Source of the DNA: an uncultured Prevotellaceae bacterium
GTDB taxonomy: Bacteria > Bacteroidota > Bacteroidia > Bacteroidales > Bacteroidaceae
Length of the DNA stretch: 64,000 bases
Assembly: GCA_946415705.1 (NCBI GenBank)
Contig: CAMKTN010000005.1
Coordinates: forward strand, 1 to 64,000
Reading direction: 5' to 3'
Part shown: in pieces, positions 53,684-62,822 of the stretch
Layout of the letters: the number at the start of each line of letters is the position of its first letter
Position numbering within the stretch: position 1 is the first letter of the stretch
The notes under the pieces: model-generated
Told to the model about the DNA's origin: nothing
Seen by the model: only the letters and a program-made list of their open reading frames with translations
The model's database searches: none
Made by a program: the position numbers and the translations under genes

Positions 53684-53831
53684 AGCATTTTAGAAATAAA
53701 AAATGGAAAGTGAAAAGTGAAAAGTGAGAATGACGGCTCAAAAAGCATTAAAAGAAAGCGTGGAAAGTAAAAAATGAATGAAAAAAACGAAAAAAACCGT
53801 GCAATGTACACCGTACCTCATAAATTATCCT

Positions 53832-53839
53832 TACTTTTG
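53832..53839 (+). promoter_or_regulatory. Promoter -7 element (TACTTTTG) for tRNA-Met and the sugar porter
   Basis: TAnnTTTG match, 45 bp before the tRNA. No clear -33 box. The remaining parts of the 53625-54011 gap hold only the oligomer tract and the tRNA. Confidence 0.4.
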
Positions 53840-53883
53840 CAGCCGCAAAGGCCGCTTTCCTCTCGGAAAAAGCCAGATGCGCT

Positions 53884-53957
53884 GGACTTGTAGCTCAGTT
53901 GGTTAGAGCAACAGACTCATAATCTGGAGGTCCTAGGTTCAAGCCCTAGCTGGTCCA
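53884..53957 (+). tRNA. tRNA with anticodon CAT (tRNA-Met or tRNA-Ile2)
   Basis: 74 nt: D arm GCTC/GAGC, anticodon loop CTCATAA, T arm CTAGG-TTCAAGC-CCTAG, acceptor GGACTTG/CTGGTCC with a T-T mismatch at pair 6, discriminator A, CCA not encoded. Anticodon CAT with this body could be elongator Met or lysidine-modified Ile; the two cannot be told apart here. Not an initiator tRNA, since the three G-C pairs of the anticodon stem are absent. Confidence 0.88.
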
Positions 53958-54011
53958 CATTCGTCAACAGCAACTTGTCAGCACAGGTTGCTGTTTCGCT
54001 TCTTAACTAAC

Positions 54012-55319
54012 ATGGCAATGCAAGACTATCAGAAAGGATTCACGTATTTCATCTGTATGGTGTCGGCGATGGGCGGCCTGCTGTTCGGTTACGACTGGGT
54101 GGTCATCGGCGGTGCCAAACCCTTCTATGAGTTATACTTCGGCATCAGCGGCTCACCGCTGCTGCAGGGCGTGGCGATGACCACGGCGCTCGTGGGGTGC
54201 CTCGTGGGTGCGATGGTGGCAGGTGTGCTTGCAGACCGCTATGGGCGCAAACCGTTGCTGACGACGGCTGCCGTGCTGTTCACGGTCTCTGCCGTAGGCA
54301 CGGGTTTGTTCAATGACTTCACCTTATTTAATATCGCAAGATTTGTGGGCGGTGTTGGCATCGGTGTGGCGTCGGCGCTCTCGCCGATGTATATTGCCGA
54401 GGTCAGTCCCACGGAGATTCGCGGACGCATGGTGTCGCTGAATCAGATGACCATCGTGTTGGGCATTCTGGCGGCACAGGTGGTGAATATGCTGTTGGCG
54501 CGTGACACATCCGTGGCCGAGAGCCAGGCGTGGAATATCGCGTGGGGCTGGCGTTGGATGTTCTGGGCTGAAACGCTGCCCGCTGCTGTCTTCCTGCTGC
54601 TGAGCTTTTGGATTCCGGAGAGCCCGGTGTTCTTGAGGACGCGTGGGGCGGGCGTTGGACATACCAGCGGCCGTGATTCCCCCTCTCTCCTCTCTCCCAA
54701 ATACCGCAAGGTGTTGCTGCTCGGCCTGTTCATTGCTGTCTTCCAGCAGTGGTGCGGCACGAATGTCATCTTCAACTATGCACAGGAGATTTTCGTGGGG
54801 GCGGGGTTTGATGTGGACGGGATGTTCATCAATATCGTCATCACGGGTATTGCCAACGTGCTCTTCACCTTTGTGGCGTTGTACACCATTGAGCGCTGGG
54901 GGCGCAGAACGCTGATGCTCATCGGTGCTGGCGGCCTTGGCATCATTTATGCCACGTTGGGTTATTGTTACTATCAGGGCATGACGGGTGTGCTGATGGT
55001 GGCTTTGGTGGTGGCTGCCATCTCGGTGTATGCGATGACGCTGGGTCCTGTCACGTGGACGCTGCTGGCCGAGATTTTCCCCAACCGCATCCGCGGTGTG
55101 GCGATGGCCATCTGCACCTTTGCATTGTGGGTTGGCTGCTGCACACTCACCTTCTCCTTCCCCTCGATGAATGCTGCGTTGGGCAGTAGCGGCACCTTCT
55201 GGATTTATGCCGCCATCTGCACTTTCGCGTTCCTGTTCCTGTTCCGCAACTGCCCAGAGACGAAGGGCAAGAGCCTGGAGGAGTTGGAGAAGGAATTGGT
55301 GGGAGAGAATGAAGATTAG
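54012..55319 (+). CDS. Sugar porter family MFS transporter
   Basis: The 435-residue product has 12 helices and the sugar-porter signatures: 'GGLLFGYDWVVIGGA' in helix 1, 'DRYGRKPLL' in loop 2-3, 'PESPVFLRTRG' after helix 6, 'ERWGRRTLM' in loop 8-9 and 'PETKGKSLEELEKEL' at the end. It should import a monosaccharide by proton symport. ATG 54012 is chosen because the residues upstream do not fit the family. It lies 43 bp before the DUF5107 gene and is probably co-transcribed. Confidence 0.9.
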   Translation: MAMQDYQKGFTYFICMVSAMGGLLFGYDWVVIGGAKPFYELYFGISGSPLLQGVAMTTALVGCLVGAMVAGVLADRYGRKPLLTTAAVLFTVSAVGTGLFNDFTLFNIARFVGGVGIGVASALSPMYIAEVSPTEIRGRMVSLNQMTIVLGILAAQVVNMLLARDTSVAESQAWNIAWGWRWMFWAETLPAAVFLLLSFWIPESPVFLRTRGAGVGHTSGRDSPSLLSPKYRKVLLLGLFIAVFQQWCGTNVIFNYAQEIFVGAGFDVDGMFINIVITGIANVLFTFVALYTIERWGRRTLMLIGAGGLGIIYATLGYCYYQGMTGVLMVALVVAAISVYAMTLGPVTWTLLAEIFPNRIRGVAMAICTFALWVGCCTLTFSFPSMNAALGSSGTFWIYAAICTFAFLFLFRNCPETKGKSLEELEKELVGENED

Positions 55320-55362
55320 AAGATTGAAAGAAACATCATAAAATAAGATAAAGAGATTAAAC

Positions 55363-58300
55363 ATGGTCAAAGCTTGGCGTGAGATGGTCACGATTCCTAC
55401 CTATGAGGTAGGACGGCCCGAGAAGAACCCGATGTTTTTGGAGAAGCGAGTCTATCAGGGCTCCAGTGGCGTGGTGTATCCATATCCTGTTATCGAGACG
55501 ATTTCCGATGAGAAGGTGGATCACGACTATCTGGCCGTGTGGCTGGAGAACGAATATATCAAGGTGATGATTCTTCCCGAGTTGGGCGGCCGTGTGCAGA
55601 TGGCTTACGACAAGATCAAGGAGCGCCATTTCGTGTACTACAACCATGTCATCAAGCCAGCGCTTGTGGGTTTGGCAGGGCCGTGGATTAGCGGCGGTAT
55701 AGAGTTCAACTGGCCGCAGCACCATCGTCCGACAACTTATATGCCAGCGGACCATATCATTGAGGAGAATGCCGACGGCAGCGTGACGGTGTGGTGCTCG
55801 GAGATGGAGAAGATGTTTCACCAGAAGGGTATGGCGGGTTTCACTTTGAGACCAGGCTGCGCCTTTCTGGAGATAAAGGGGGTGCTCTACAACCGCACTG
55901 ACATCCCGCAGACGTTCCTCTGGTGGGCCAATCCTGCCGTAGAGGTGAACGATGCCTATCAGAGTGTCTTCCCTCCTGATATCAACGCGGTCTTCGACCA
56001 CGGCAAGCGTGCTGTCAGCAGTTTCCCTATCGCCACGGGAACTTATTATAAGATGGACTACTCGGCGGGCGTGGATATCTCCAACTACAAGAACATCTAT
56101 GTACCCACCTCGTATATGGGTGTCAACTCACGCTTCAACTTTGAGGGCGGCTATGAAAACGACACGCAGGCAGGTATGCTCCATGTGGCCTCTCACCATT
56201 ATTCGCCCGGCAAGAAGCAGTGGACGTGGGGTAATGGCGATTTCGGTCGGGCATGGGACAGATGTCTGACGGATGAGGTGACGCCCGAGGAGGCACAGCG
56301 GTGGCATGTAGAGCGCAAAGGTTTCCGTCCTTACATCGAGCTGATGGCAGGCGTATATACTGAGAATCAGCCCGACTTCACATGGCTGATGCCGTATGAG
56401 GAGAAGCGCTTCACGCAGTATTTCATGCCCTATCGTGAGCTGGGAGTGGTCAAGGAGGCGAGCAAGGATCTCATCTTTAATATCAAGAGCCTCATCCCCG
56501 ACTCCTCTCCGAAGAAAGAGGGGAGCGGTCAGCTCGTGGAGTTCAAGGTCTTTGCAACGAGCAAGCAGGAGGTCACGTTGGTTTTGCGCCATGACAACGG
56601 TGAAATCTATTATAAGAAGGAGCTCACACTCTCACCCGAGACGGTGCTCACGGAAACGGTAGATGTGAAAAGCGCCAAGTTCAATGAGCTGACTTTTGAG
56701 GCGGTGAAATTGTTCGTTTATGGTGAGCGTACCGTACTGAGCTGGCACGCCGAGAGCGATGAGGTGCGCCCCATTCCCGACAGTGCCGAGGCAGCTGTGG
56801 CGCCGGAGCTGGTGAAGACCAACGAGCAGCTGTTCCTCACGGGGCAGCATCTGGAGCAGTACCGCCACGCCACCTGGTCGCCGCTCGACTTCTATGAGGA
56901 GGCGCTGCGCCGTGACCCGAACGATGTACGTTGTCTCAACGCGATGGGACTGTGGTATATCCGTAAATGCCGCTTCGCCCGTGCTGAAGGGTATCTGCGT
57001 AAGGCGGTGAAACTGATCACCAAGCGCAACCCCAATCCCTACGACAGCGAGCCCATCTATAACCTGGCTCTCGCACTGAAGTACCAGGACAAGGCTGGTG
57101 AGGCTTACGAGTTGTTCTGGAAGGCTACGTGGAGCAAGGCATGGGCTGATGCCGGCTATTTCGAGGCGGCAAAGATTTCTGTGGCACAGCGTCGCTTCGA
57201 AGATGCGCTGGACGAGCTGGAACGTTGCCTGGATAACAACGCGCACAACCAGAAAGCTTTGGCGCTGAGGGCTGCTGTGCTGCGACAGACGGGGCGTAAG
57301 GATGAGGCTTTGGCACTCTGTAAGGCTGCCTTGAAGACAGACCTCTTCAACTACGGCTGCCGCTATGAGCTCTACCTGCTCACCGGCGATGAGGCTGTGC
57401 TCAGGGAGATGCAGGAGTTGTTACAGGGCCTGGCTAAAAACTATGACGAGGTGGCACTTGACTATGCTGCCGCAGGGCTTCATGACGAAGCTGCCGCGAT
57501 TTGGCAGTTGGCCATTCGTGTGAAGGCTGTCACGCCTATGACCTATTATTATATGGCGGGTCTCACCCCCAACCCCTCTCTAAAGGGCGAGATGACTCCC
57601 AACTTGAAGCTCGCTGAAGACGCAGTTTCCACCTGTTGCTTCCCCAACCGTGCGGAGGATGTCATCGCTTTGGAAGCTGCAAAGGAAAAGAATCCGAAGG
57701 GTGCCAAGGCACCCTACTACCTCGGTTGCCTCTACTACGACAAGCGACAGTATGACCTTGCCATCGAGAATTGGGAGTTATCTGCTCAGTTAGATTCCCA
57801 GTTCCCCACCGTCTGGCGCAACCTGGCGCTGGCGCGCTTCAACAAGCAGGGGCGTGCGGAGGAGGCCGTAACGTATATGGAGCGGGCTTTCCACCTCGAT
57901 GAGAACGACGAGCGCGTGCTGATGGAATTAGATCAGCTCTATAAACGACTGCAGCATTCTCATGCCGAGCGCCTCGCCTTCCTGCAGCAGTACCCTGCGC
58001 TCATTGCGCGGCGCGATGATCTCGTTCTTGAGGAGATTACGCTCCTCAATCAGGTGGGGCGCTACGAGGAGGCCATGCGGAAGCTGGATGCCCACCAGTT
58101 CCACCCGTGGGAAGGGGGCGAGGGAAAGGTGCCGACGCAGTACCAGATCTGTCGCGTGGAGCTGGCCAAGGCGTGTCTCGCCAGTCAGGAGTCTATAGAT
58201 AAGGCCATCAAGCTGTTAGGCGAGTGCTTGACATATCCTCACCATCTTGGCGAGGGCAAGCTCTATGGCGCCCAGGAGAATGACTTCTACTACCTGTTAG

Positions 58301-58776
58301 GTCTTGCCCATGAGATGAAGGGAAATCATGAGGAGGCTCGCCGCTGCTACGAGCAGGCTACGGTAGGACCTACGGAGCCTGCCGCCGCGATGTACTACAA
58401 TGATGCAAAGCCCGACAAGATTTTCTACGCTGCGTTGGCCTACCGCAAGCTGGGCGACGAAGGCAAGGCCAATGGCTTGTGCTACAAGCTGCTCAACTAC
58501 GGCAAGCAGCATCTCTTCGATAAGGTGGTGATGGATTACTTTGCAGTCTCGCTGCCAGACCTCCTCGTGTGGGACGGCGATTTGCAGGAGCGCAACACCA
58601 TCCACTGCAACCTCATGCTCGCCCTTGGCTACCTCGGTCTGGGTGACCGTAACCATGCATTCCGCTATCTGGCAGAGGTTGAGCGCCTTGACAGCAACCA
58701 CGCTGTGCCCCCAGCGCTCCGTTCACTGCTGCCGCTCATAGAGGAGTATCACAAGGAGAACGGTACTGTCGCCTAA
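55363..58776 (+). CDS. DUF5107 domain protein with tetratricopeptide repeats
   Basis: The 1137-residue product begins with the DUF5107 pattern (about 1-360): 'VWLENEYIKVMILPELGGRV', 'GGIEFNWPQHHRP', 'LWWANPAVEVNDAYQSVFP', 'YENDTQAGMLHVASHHYSPG', 'TWGNGDFGRAWDRCLTDE' and 'YIELMAGVYTENQPDFTWLM'. This galactose-mutarotase-like fold is found in sugar-processing proteins. From about 490 on come TPRs ('AMGLWYIRKCRFARAEGYLR', 'APYYLGCLYYDKRQYDLAIE'). No signal peptide, so cytoplasmic. Pairing with a sugar porter suggests it acts on the imported sugar. Two family A elements are in-frame (56490-56526 'DSSPKKEGSG'; 57561-57599 'LTPNPSLKGE'). Confidence 0.85.
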   Translation: MVKAWREMVTIPTYEVGRPEKNPMFLEKRVYQGSSGVVYPYPVIETISDEKVDHDYLAVWLENEYIKVMILPELGGRVQMAYDKIKERHFVYYNHVIKPALVGLAGPWISGGIEFNWPQHHRPTTYMPADHIIEENADGSVTVWCSEMEKMFHQKGMAGFTLRPGCAFLEIKGVLYNRTDIPQTFLWWANPAVEVNDAYQSVFPPDINAVFDHGKRAVSSFPIATGTYYKMDYSAGVDISNYKNIYVPTSYMGVNSRFNFEGGYENDTQAGMLHVASHHYSPGKKQWTWGNGDFGRAWDRCLTDEVTPEEAQRWHVERKGFRPYIELMAGVYTENQPDFTWLMPYEEKRFTQYFMPYRELGVVKEASKDLIFNIKSLIPDSSPKKEGSGQLVEFKVFATSKQEVTLVLRHDNGEIYYKKELTLSPETVLTETVDVKSAKFNELTFEAVKLFVYGERTVLSWHAESDEVRPIPDSAEAAVAPELVKTNEQLFLTGQHLEQYRHATWSPLDFYEEALRRDPNDVRCLNAMGLWYIRKCRFARAEGYLRKAVKLITKRNPNPYDSEPIYNLALALKYQDKAGEAYELFWKATWSKAWADAGYFEAAKISVAQRRFEDALDELERCLDNNAHNQKALALRAAVLRQTGRKDEALALCKAALKTDLFNYGCRYELYLLTGDEAVLREMQELLQGLAKNYDEVALDYAAAGLHDEAAAIWQLAIRVKAVTPMTYYYMAGLTPNPSLKGEMTPNLKLAEDAVSTCCFPNRAEDVIALEAAKEKNPKGAKAPYYLGCLYYDKRQYDLAIENWELSAQLDSQFPTVWRNLALARFNKQGRAEEAVTYMERAFHLDENDERVLMELDQLYKRLQHSHAERLAFLQQYPALIARRDDLVLEEITLLNQVGRYEEAMRKLDAHQFHPWEGGEGKVPTQYQICRVELAKACLASQESIDKAIKLLGECLTYPHHLGEGKLYGAQENDFYYLLGLAHEMKGNHEEARRCYEQATVGPTEPAAAMYYNDAKPDKIFYAALAYRKLGDEGKANGLCYKLLNYGKQHLFDKVVMDYFAVSLPDLLVWDGDLQERNTIHCNLMLALGYLGLGDRNHAFRYLAEVERLDSNHAVPPALRSLLPLIEEYHKENGTVA
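56490..56526 (+). repeat. Family A element, in-frame in the DUF5107 gene (copy 1)
   Basis: CCTCATCCCCGAC, TCCTCTCC, GAAGAAA, GAGGGGAGC. Degenerate but with the C/G asymmetric hairpin. Encodes 'LIPDSSPKKEGSG' between the domain and the TPR region. Confidence 0.6.
57561..57599 (+). repeat. Family A element, in-frame in the DUF5107 gene (copy 2)
   Basis: TCTCACCCCCAACC, CCTCTC, TAAA, GGGCGAGA. Encodes 'LTPNPSLKGEM' between two TPRs. Confidence 0.7.
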
Positions 58777-58787
58777 GTTCCTGTTCT

Positions 58788-59426
58788 TTAGTCGAAGATT
58801 CGGAATTCGTAACCTTGCTCCTGCAGCCACTCGATGGCTGCGGGCAGTATCTTGTGTAGCTTGTCGATGCTGCGCAGGGAGTCGTGGAAGGTGATGATGG
58901 AGCCGTTGCGGGCGTAGCGTTTCACGTTTTCCAGCACTTCATCGGCGTTGAGGCGTTTGCTGTAGTCGCGTGTCACGAGATCCCACATGATGATTCGGTA
59001 TTTCTTACGCCTAATGACCTGATACTGCAGCGGTCGCATCCACCCGTGAGGCGGACGGAAAAGAGGAGGAAATTGAGCAATGGATGCCCATTGCTCAATT
59101 TCCTCTTGTGCTTTCTTGGTGTTGCGCAGGTAGTTGCGAGACAGCCAGCGGAAACCGCCGATGTGGTTGTAGGTGTGGTTGCCGACGCGGTGTCCTTCGC
59201 TGATGATGCGCTGGAAGAGTTCGGGGTGTTTATGAACATTGTCGCCCACGACGAAGAACGTGGCCTTGATGCCGTAGCGCTTGAGGGTGTCGAGCACGAA
59301 AGGCGTAGCCTCGGGGATGGGCCCGTCGTCGAAGGTGAGATAGACAGCCTTGACGGTCGGGTCCATGCGCCAGATGGCCTCTGGATAGAGCCACCGCAGG
59401 AAGCGGGCAGGTTGTTCAATAATCAT
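58788..59426 (-). CDS. Polysaccharide deacetylase (NodB family)
   Basis: The 212-residue product has the NodB motifs: 'YLTFDDGPIPEATPFVLDTL' (catalytic Asp and metal Asp), 'EGHRVGNHTYNHIGG' (metal His pair), 'LFRPPHGW' (active-site groove) and 'IITFHDSLRS' (catalytic His). It removes acetyl groups from cell-wall or chitin-like sugars. There is no clear signal peptide. A perfect 18-bp hairpin (59066-59105) lies in the coding region before the RPPHG motif ('EEIEQWASIAQFPP'). Its start overlaps the stop of the DUF2723 gene. Confidence 0.9.
   Translation of the reverse strand: MIIEQPARFLRWLYPEAIWRMDPTVKAVYLTFDDGPIPEATPFVLDTLKRYGIKATFFVVGDNVHKHPELFQRIISEGHRVGNHTYNHIGGFRWLSRNYLRNTKKAQEEIEQWASIAQFPPLFRPPHGWMRPLQYQVIRRKKYRIIMWDLVTRDYSKRLNADEVLENVKRYARNGSIITFHDSLRSIDKLHKILPAAIEWLQEQGYEFRIFD
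59066..59105. repeat. Perfect 18-bp hairpin inside the deacetylase gene
   Basis: GAGGAAATTGAGCAATGG (59066-59083), loop ATGC, and the exact complement (59088-59105). It is in-frame and coding. It resembles neither family A nor B. Confidence 0.7.
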
Positions 59427-62400
59427 TATAGACTGACGCGTCCCTGTAGGAGGTTACTATAGTGTTGCAGCTGTGCGTCGTAGGTCTCGCTCTTCTTGGG
59501 GTCAGCGTCATCGAGGATGCGCAGGGCATCGTTGAGTTGGTAGAGGTAGTAGAGGCACTCCTCCTGGCTGACCTTCAGGCGATGGTCGCTGAGGTTGACG
59601 TACCAGTTGCAGTATTCTGATGCGTTCTTGGCCACGGCATCTGCGATGTGTGCCGCCTCCTGCTTCTTGCCCAGCGCGAGCCAGGTGCGTGCCAGCTCCA
59701 GTGAGCCGCCCTGGTAGTTGTGTGGCACGGTGGTCTCGGGGATGGCCTGCTCGGCGCGCTCCAGCACCTTCTGTGCCTTCTCGGTTTTGTTTTCCTTGAG
59801 GAGCTCGTTGGCGAGCTGCGAGAAGATGCGTCGGTGGGTGAGGCACATGCGTGTGACAGTCTCGTCGAGGTAGATGTCGGGGTTATCGATGCCGCCGAAC
59901 TTGAAGCGGTTCATGACATTGTCGTACATCTTCTCGGTATCTACGCGCCGTCCGCTGGCCTTGGTGTTGAAGGGTGTGATGCGGTTGGCGAGACCTTCCT
60001 GCACGAAGTTGTTGCCGAGGTTGCCGTAGTTCTCGGAGCCCACGGTCATCGCCACGTAGAGCGGGCGCTCCCAGTTGCAGCGGGCGAGCATCTCGTACAT
60101 CATCATCTCGCTCTTATAGACGGCGCGCTTGCCCTTCAGCGAGATGTGCATGACGTCGGGGATACTGTCGCCGGCAATCATCATACCCGAGCGCTTCACG
60201 GCTTCCTTGTCGATGGTGATGACGAGGCTGTCGGTGGGGAAGATCTGCATGTCGGGGTTGGGGTTGAGAATCCACTTGTCGATGATGGTCGATAGCTCAT
60301 AGGGGTTCTCGCCCAGCAACTGGTGCATCGTGACGGGGTCTTCCTTGTAGTAGTTGATGGCCTGTTCCAGGGTTCCCGGGCTGACGCGGATGCCCTCGCG
60401 CGTGCCGGCGACATACTCAATACGCTTCCAGGTGATGGGCACGCTGGGCGAGTCGTAGGCGGGGCGCTTCATCTGGTCGATGTACCAGTCGGTCTGCAGA
60501 TAGGAGAGGTTGCAGACGCGGGCATCGGTGCGCACGCCCTCGGTCTCCTGGTTGTACCACAGGGGGAAGGTGTCGTTGTCGCCGTTGGTGAAGATGATGG
60601 GGAAGCCCTTGTCGGGCAGCGTCATCAGGTAGTTCTGGCCAAAGTCGCGGCAGGTGTAGCGCCCGCTGCGGTCGTGGTCGTCCCATGTCTGCGACACCAT
60701 CTGTAGGGGGATGAGCAGCGCGAGCAGAGATACCAGCGCACCCACCTTCAACTTGACATTCAACTTGGTATCGATCAGGTCGGCGATGGCGGCAGCACCC
60801 AAGCCAATCCAGATGGCGAAGGCGTAGAACGAGCCAGCGTAGGCGTAGTCGCGCTCACGCGGCTGCATGGGCGTCTGGTTGAGATAGACAACAATCGCCA
60901 GACCTGTCATGAAGAACAGGAAGAACACCACCCAGAACTGCTGGATGCCGACGGGCGCGCCATCTCTCTCCTTCCATGCCTGCCAGCACAGTCCCAGCAG
61001 ACCCAAGAGGAGGGGCAGGCAGTAGAAGACATTGTGACCCTTGTTCTCCTTGAGGTCCGTGGGCAGCAACTCCTGATTGCCCAGGCGGCCGTTGTCCAGT
61101 GCGGAGAAGCCGGAGAGCCAGTTGCCGTGCTCCAGTTCGCCATTGCCTTGGATATCGTTCTGGCGACCTGCGAAGTTCCACATGAAGTAGCGCCAGTACA
61201 TGAAGTTCACCTGATAGGAGAGGAAGAAGCGGATGTTCTCCAGCTGCGACGGCATCTTCACCATGATGGGTTCGCCGCAGCGGTCGAATGGTATCTGCGT
61301 ACCCTTGACACCGCCCATCCACGACTCGTAGGCCTCGGTGTGGCGGTCGCTGTACATGCGGGGGAAGAACATATTCTGCGCATAGACATATTCCACGTCG
61401 TAGCGCTGGATCTCATAGCGGTCGGGTTCGTCGGGGCTCGCTTTTTCCTTGCGTTGATATACGGGCGCGCCCTCCTTGGAGACGGGGATGCAGTAGCCGC
61501 CCTCGGTCTTCAGTGCCACCTGCGAGGTGTAGGCCTGGCCGTAGAACAGCGGTCGTGAGCCATATTGCTCGCGGTTCAGGTATTGCCCCAGCGTGAAGAT
61601 GTCCTCGGGTGAGTTCTGGTCCATCGGTGTGTTGGCGGTGGAGCGGATGACGATGACGGCATATGATGAGTAGCCAATCATGATCATCAGCATGCACAGC
61701 AGCGAGGTGTTCATGAGGCGTGCCGACACGAGCTGCTTGCTTTCGCGCTGCCATACGAGGAGTCCGTAGAGGGCTGCCAGCACGACGGCACCGATGGCGA
61801 TGCTCGTCCAGCCATAGCCATAGAACGGTATGCCCAGCATGGCTACGGAGAGGAGGTACGAGATATTCATACGCATGCGGCTCTTCTCCTGCACCGTCTC
61901 GTAGATAGCCCAGAGGACGATGCCCACCAGCACAATAATATAGGTGATGAGTCCGCTGTTGAAGGGCAGCGACAGCGTGTTGACAAAGAGCAGCTCAAAC
62001 CATCCGCCCACCTTCACGATGCCCGGAACGATGCCGTAGAGCACGGCGGCCACGAGCACGAAGCTCCCGATGAGGGCATAGATGCTACCTTTGAGGGTGG
62101 CATTCTGGCTGCGTTTATAATAATAGATAAGAACGAGCGCGGGCAGACATAGCAGGTTCAGCAGGTGCACGCCGATGCTGAGACCCGTGAGATAGGCGAT
62201 GAGCACGAGCCAGCGGTCGCTATGCGGCTTGTCGGCGTTGTCCTCCCACTTCAGCATCAGCCAGAACACCAGGGCGGTGAACAGCGAGCTGTAGGCATAG
62301 ACCTCGCCTTCGACAGCTGAGTACCAGAAGGTGTCGCTCCAGCAGTAGGCCAGCGCGCCTGTCATGGCGGCGGTTTCTACGGTGATGAGCTGCGGCAGCG

Positions 62401-62737
62401 TCTGCACCCAGCCGTCCTTGCAGATGAGCTTGCGCGCCAGGTGCGAGATGGTCCAATAGAGAAACATGATGCACAGCGCACTCAGCAGCGCGTTCATGAT
62501 ATTCACCATCAGCGCTACCTTCCCGGGGTCGCTGGTCAGCTGCGTGAACAGGTTGCCAGTGAGCATGAAGAACGGTGCCCCTGGCGGGTGACCTACTTCC
62601 AGCTTATAAGCCGTGGTGATGAACTCGGGGCAGTCCCAGAACGAGGCCGTGGGCTCCACCGTCGAGCAATATGTGAAAGCGGCGATGGCAAATGCCAACC
62701 ACCCCAACAGATTATCGACAAGACGGAAATGTTTCAT
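59426..62737 (-). CDS. DUF2723 (GT-C type) membrane glycosyltransferase with TPR-like tail
   Basis: The 1103-residue product begins with the DUF2723 signature 'YCSTVEPTASFWDCPEFITT', then 'KLEVGHPPGAPFFML' (the acidic loop expected of GT-C enzymes). About 14 membrane helices follow, with a large periplasmic part ('FTNGDNDTFPLWYNQETEGV', 'NLSYLQTDWYIDQMKRPAYD'). The last 150 residues look helical and TPR-like. Bacteroidetes members (GT117) are implicated in protein O-glycosylation. ATG 62737 opens at the first helix. Promoter at 62762-62793. Confidence 0.88.
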   Translation of the reverse strand: MKHFRLVDNLLGWLAFAIAAFTYCSTVEPTASFWDCPEFITTAYKLEVGHPPGAPFFMLTGNLFTQLTSDPGKVALMVNIMNALLSALCIMFLYWTISHLARKLICKDGWVQTLPQLITVETAAMTGALAYCWSDTFWYSAVEGEVYAYSSLFTALVFWLMLKWEDNADKPHSDRWLVLIAYLTGLSIGVHLLNLLCLPALVLIYYYKRSQNATLKGSIYALIGSFVLVAAVLYGIVPGIVKVGGWFELLFVNTLSLPFNSGLITYIIVLVGIVLWAIYETVQEKSRMRMNISYLLSVAMLGIPFYGYGWTSIAIGAVVLAALYGLLVWQRESKQLVSARLMNTSLLCMLMIMIGYSSYAVIVIRSTANTPMDQNSPEDIFTLGQYLNREQYGSRPLFYGQAYTSQVALKTEGGYCIPVSKEGAPVYQRKEKASPDEPDRYEIQRYDVEYVYAQNMFFPRMYSDRHTEAYESWMGGVKGTQIPFDRCGEPIMVKMPSQLENIRFFLSYQVNFMYWRYFMWNFAGRQNDIQGNGELEHGNWLSGFSALDNGRLGNQELLPTDLKENKGHNVFYCLPLLLGLLGLCWQAWKERDGAPVGIQQFWVVFFLFFMTGLAIVVYLNQTPMQPRERDYAYAGSFYAFAIWIGLGAAAIADLIDTKLNVKLKVGALVSLLALLIPLQMVSQTWDDHDRSGRYTCRDFGQNYLMTLPDKGFPIIFTNGDNDTFPLWYNQETEGVRTDARVCNLSYLQTDWYIDQMKRPAYDSPSVPITWKRIEYVAGTREGIRVSPGTLEQAINYYKEDPVTMHQLLGENPYELSTIIDKWILNPNPDMQIFPTDSLVITIDKEAVKRSGMMIAGDSIPDVMHISLKGKRAVYKSEMMMYEMLARCNWERPLYVAMTVGSENYGNLGNNFVQEGLANRITPFNTKASGRRVDTEKMYDNVMNRFKFGGIDNPDIYLDETVTRMCLTHRRIFSQLANELLKENKTEKAQKVLERAEQAIPETTVPHNYQGGSLELARTWLALGKKQEAAHIADAVAKNASEYCNWYVNLSDHRLKVSQEECLYYLYQLNDALRILDDADPKKSETYDAQLQHYSNLLQGRVSL

Positions 62738-62761
62738 AGACAAAAAGTGTATAATGCGGCG

Positions 62762-62793
62762 CAAAAGTAGATAATTTCTGCGGAACGGCCAAA
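62762..62793 (-). promoter_or_regulatory. Promoter of the DUF2723 gene
   Basis: Minus strand: TTTG (62790-62793), 20 bp, TACTTTTG (62762-62769), 24 bp before the ATG. Confidence 0.55.
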
Positions 62794-62822
62794 AAACACC
62801 TGTTGTTTAACGCTGTTTACAA

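Noticed and set aside
53884-53957. Initiator tRNA-Met
   Set aside because: The anticodon stem lacks the three consecutive G-C pairs of initiator tRNA, and the first acceptor pair is G-C.
54640-54710. Family A element in the sugar porter gene
   Set aside because: A C/T-rich stretch (CCCCCTCTCTCCTCTCTCCC) encodes 'SPSLLSP', but there is no complementary G-rich arm and no tail, so it does not qualify.
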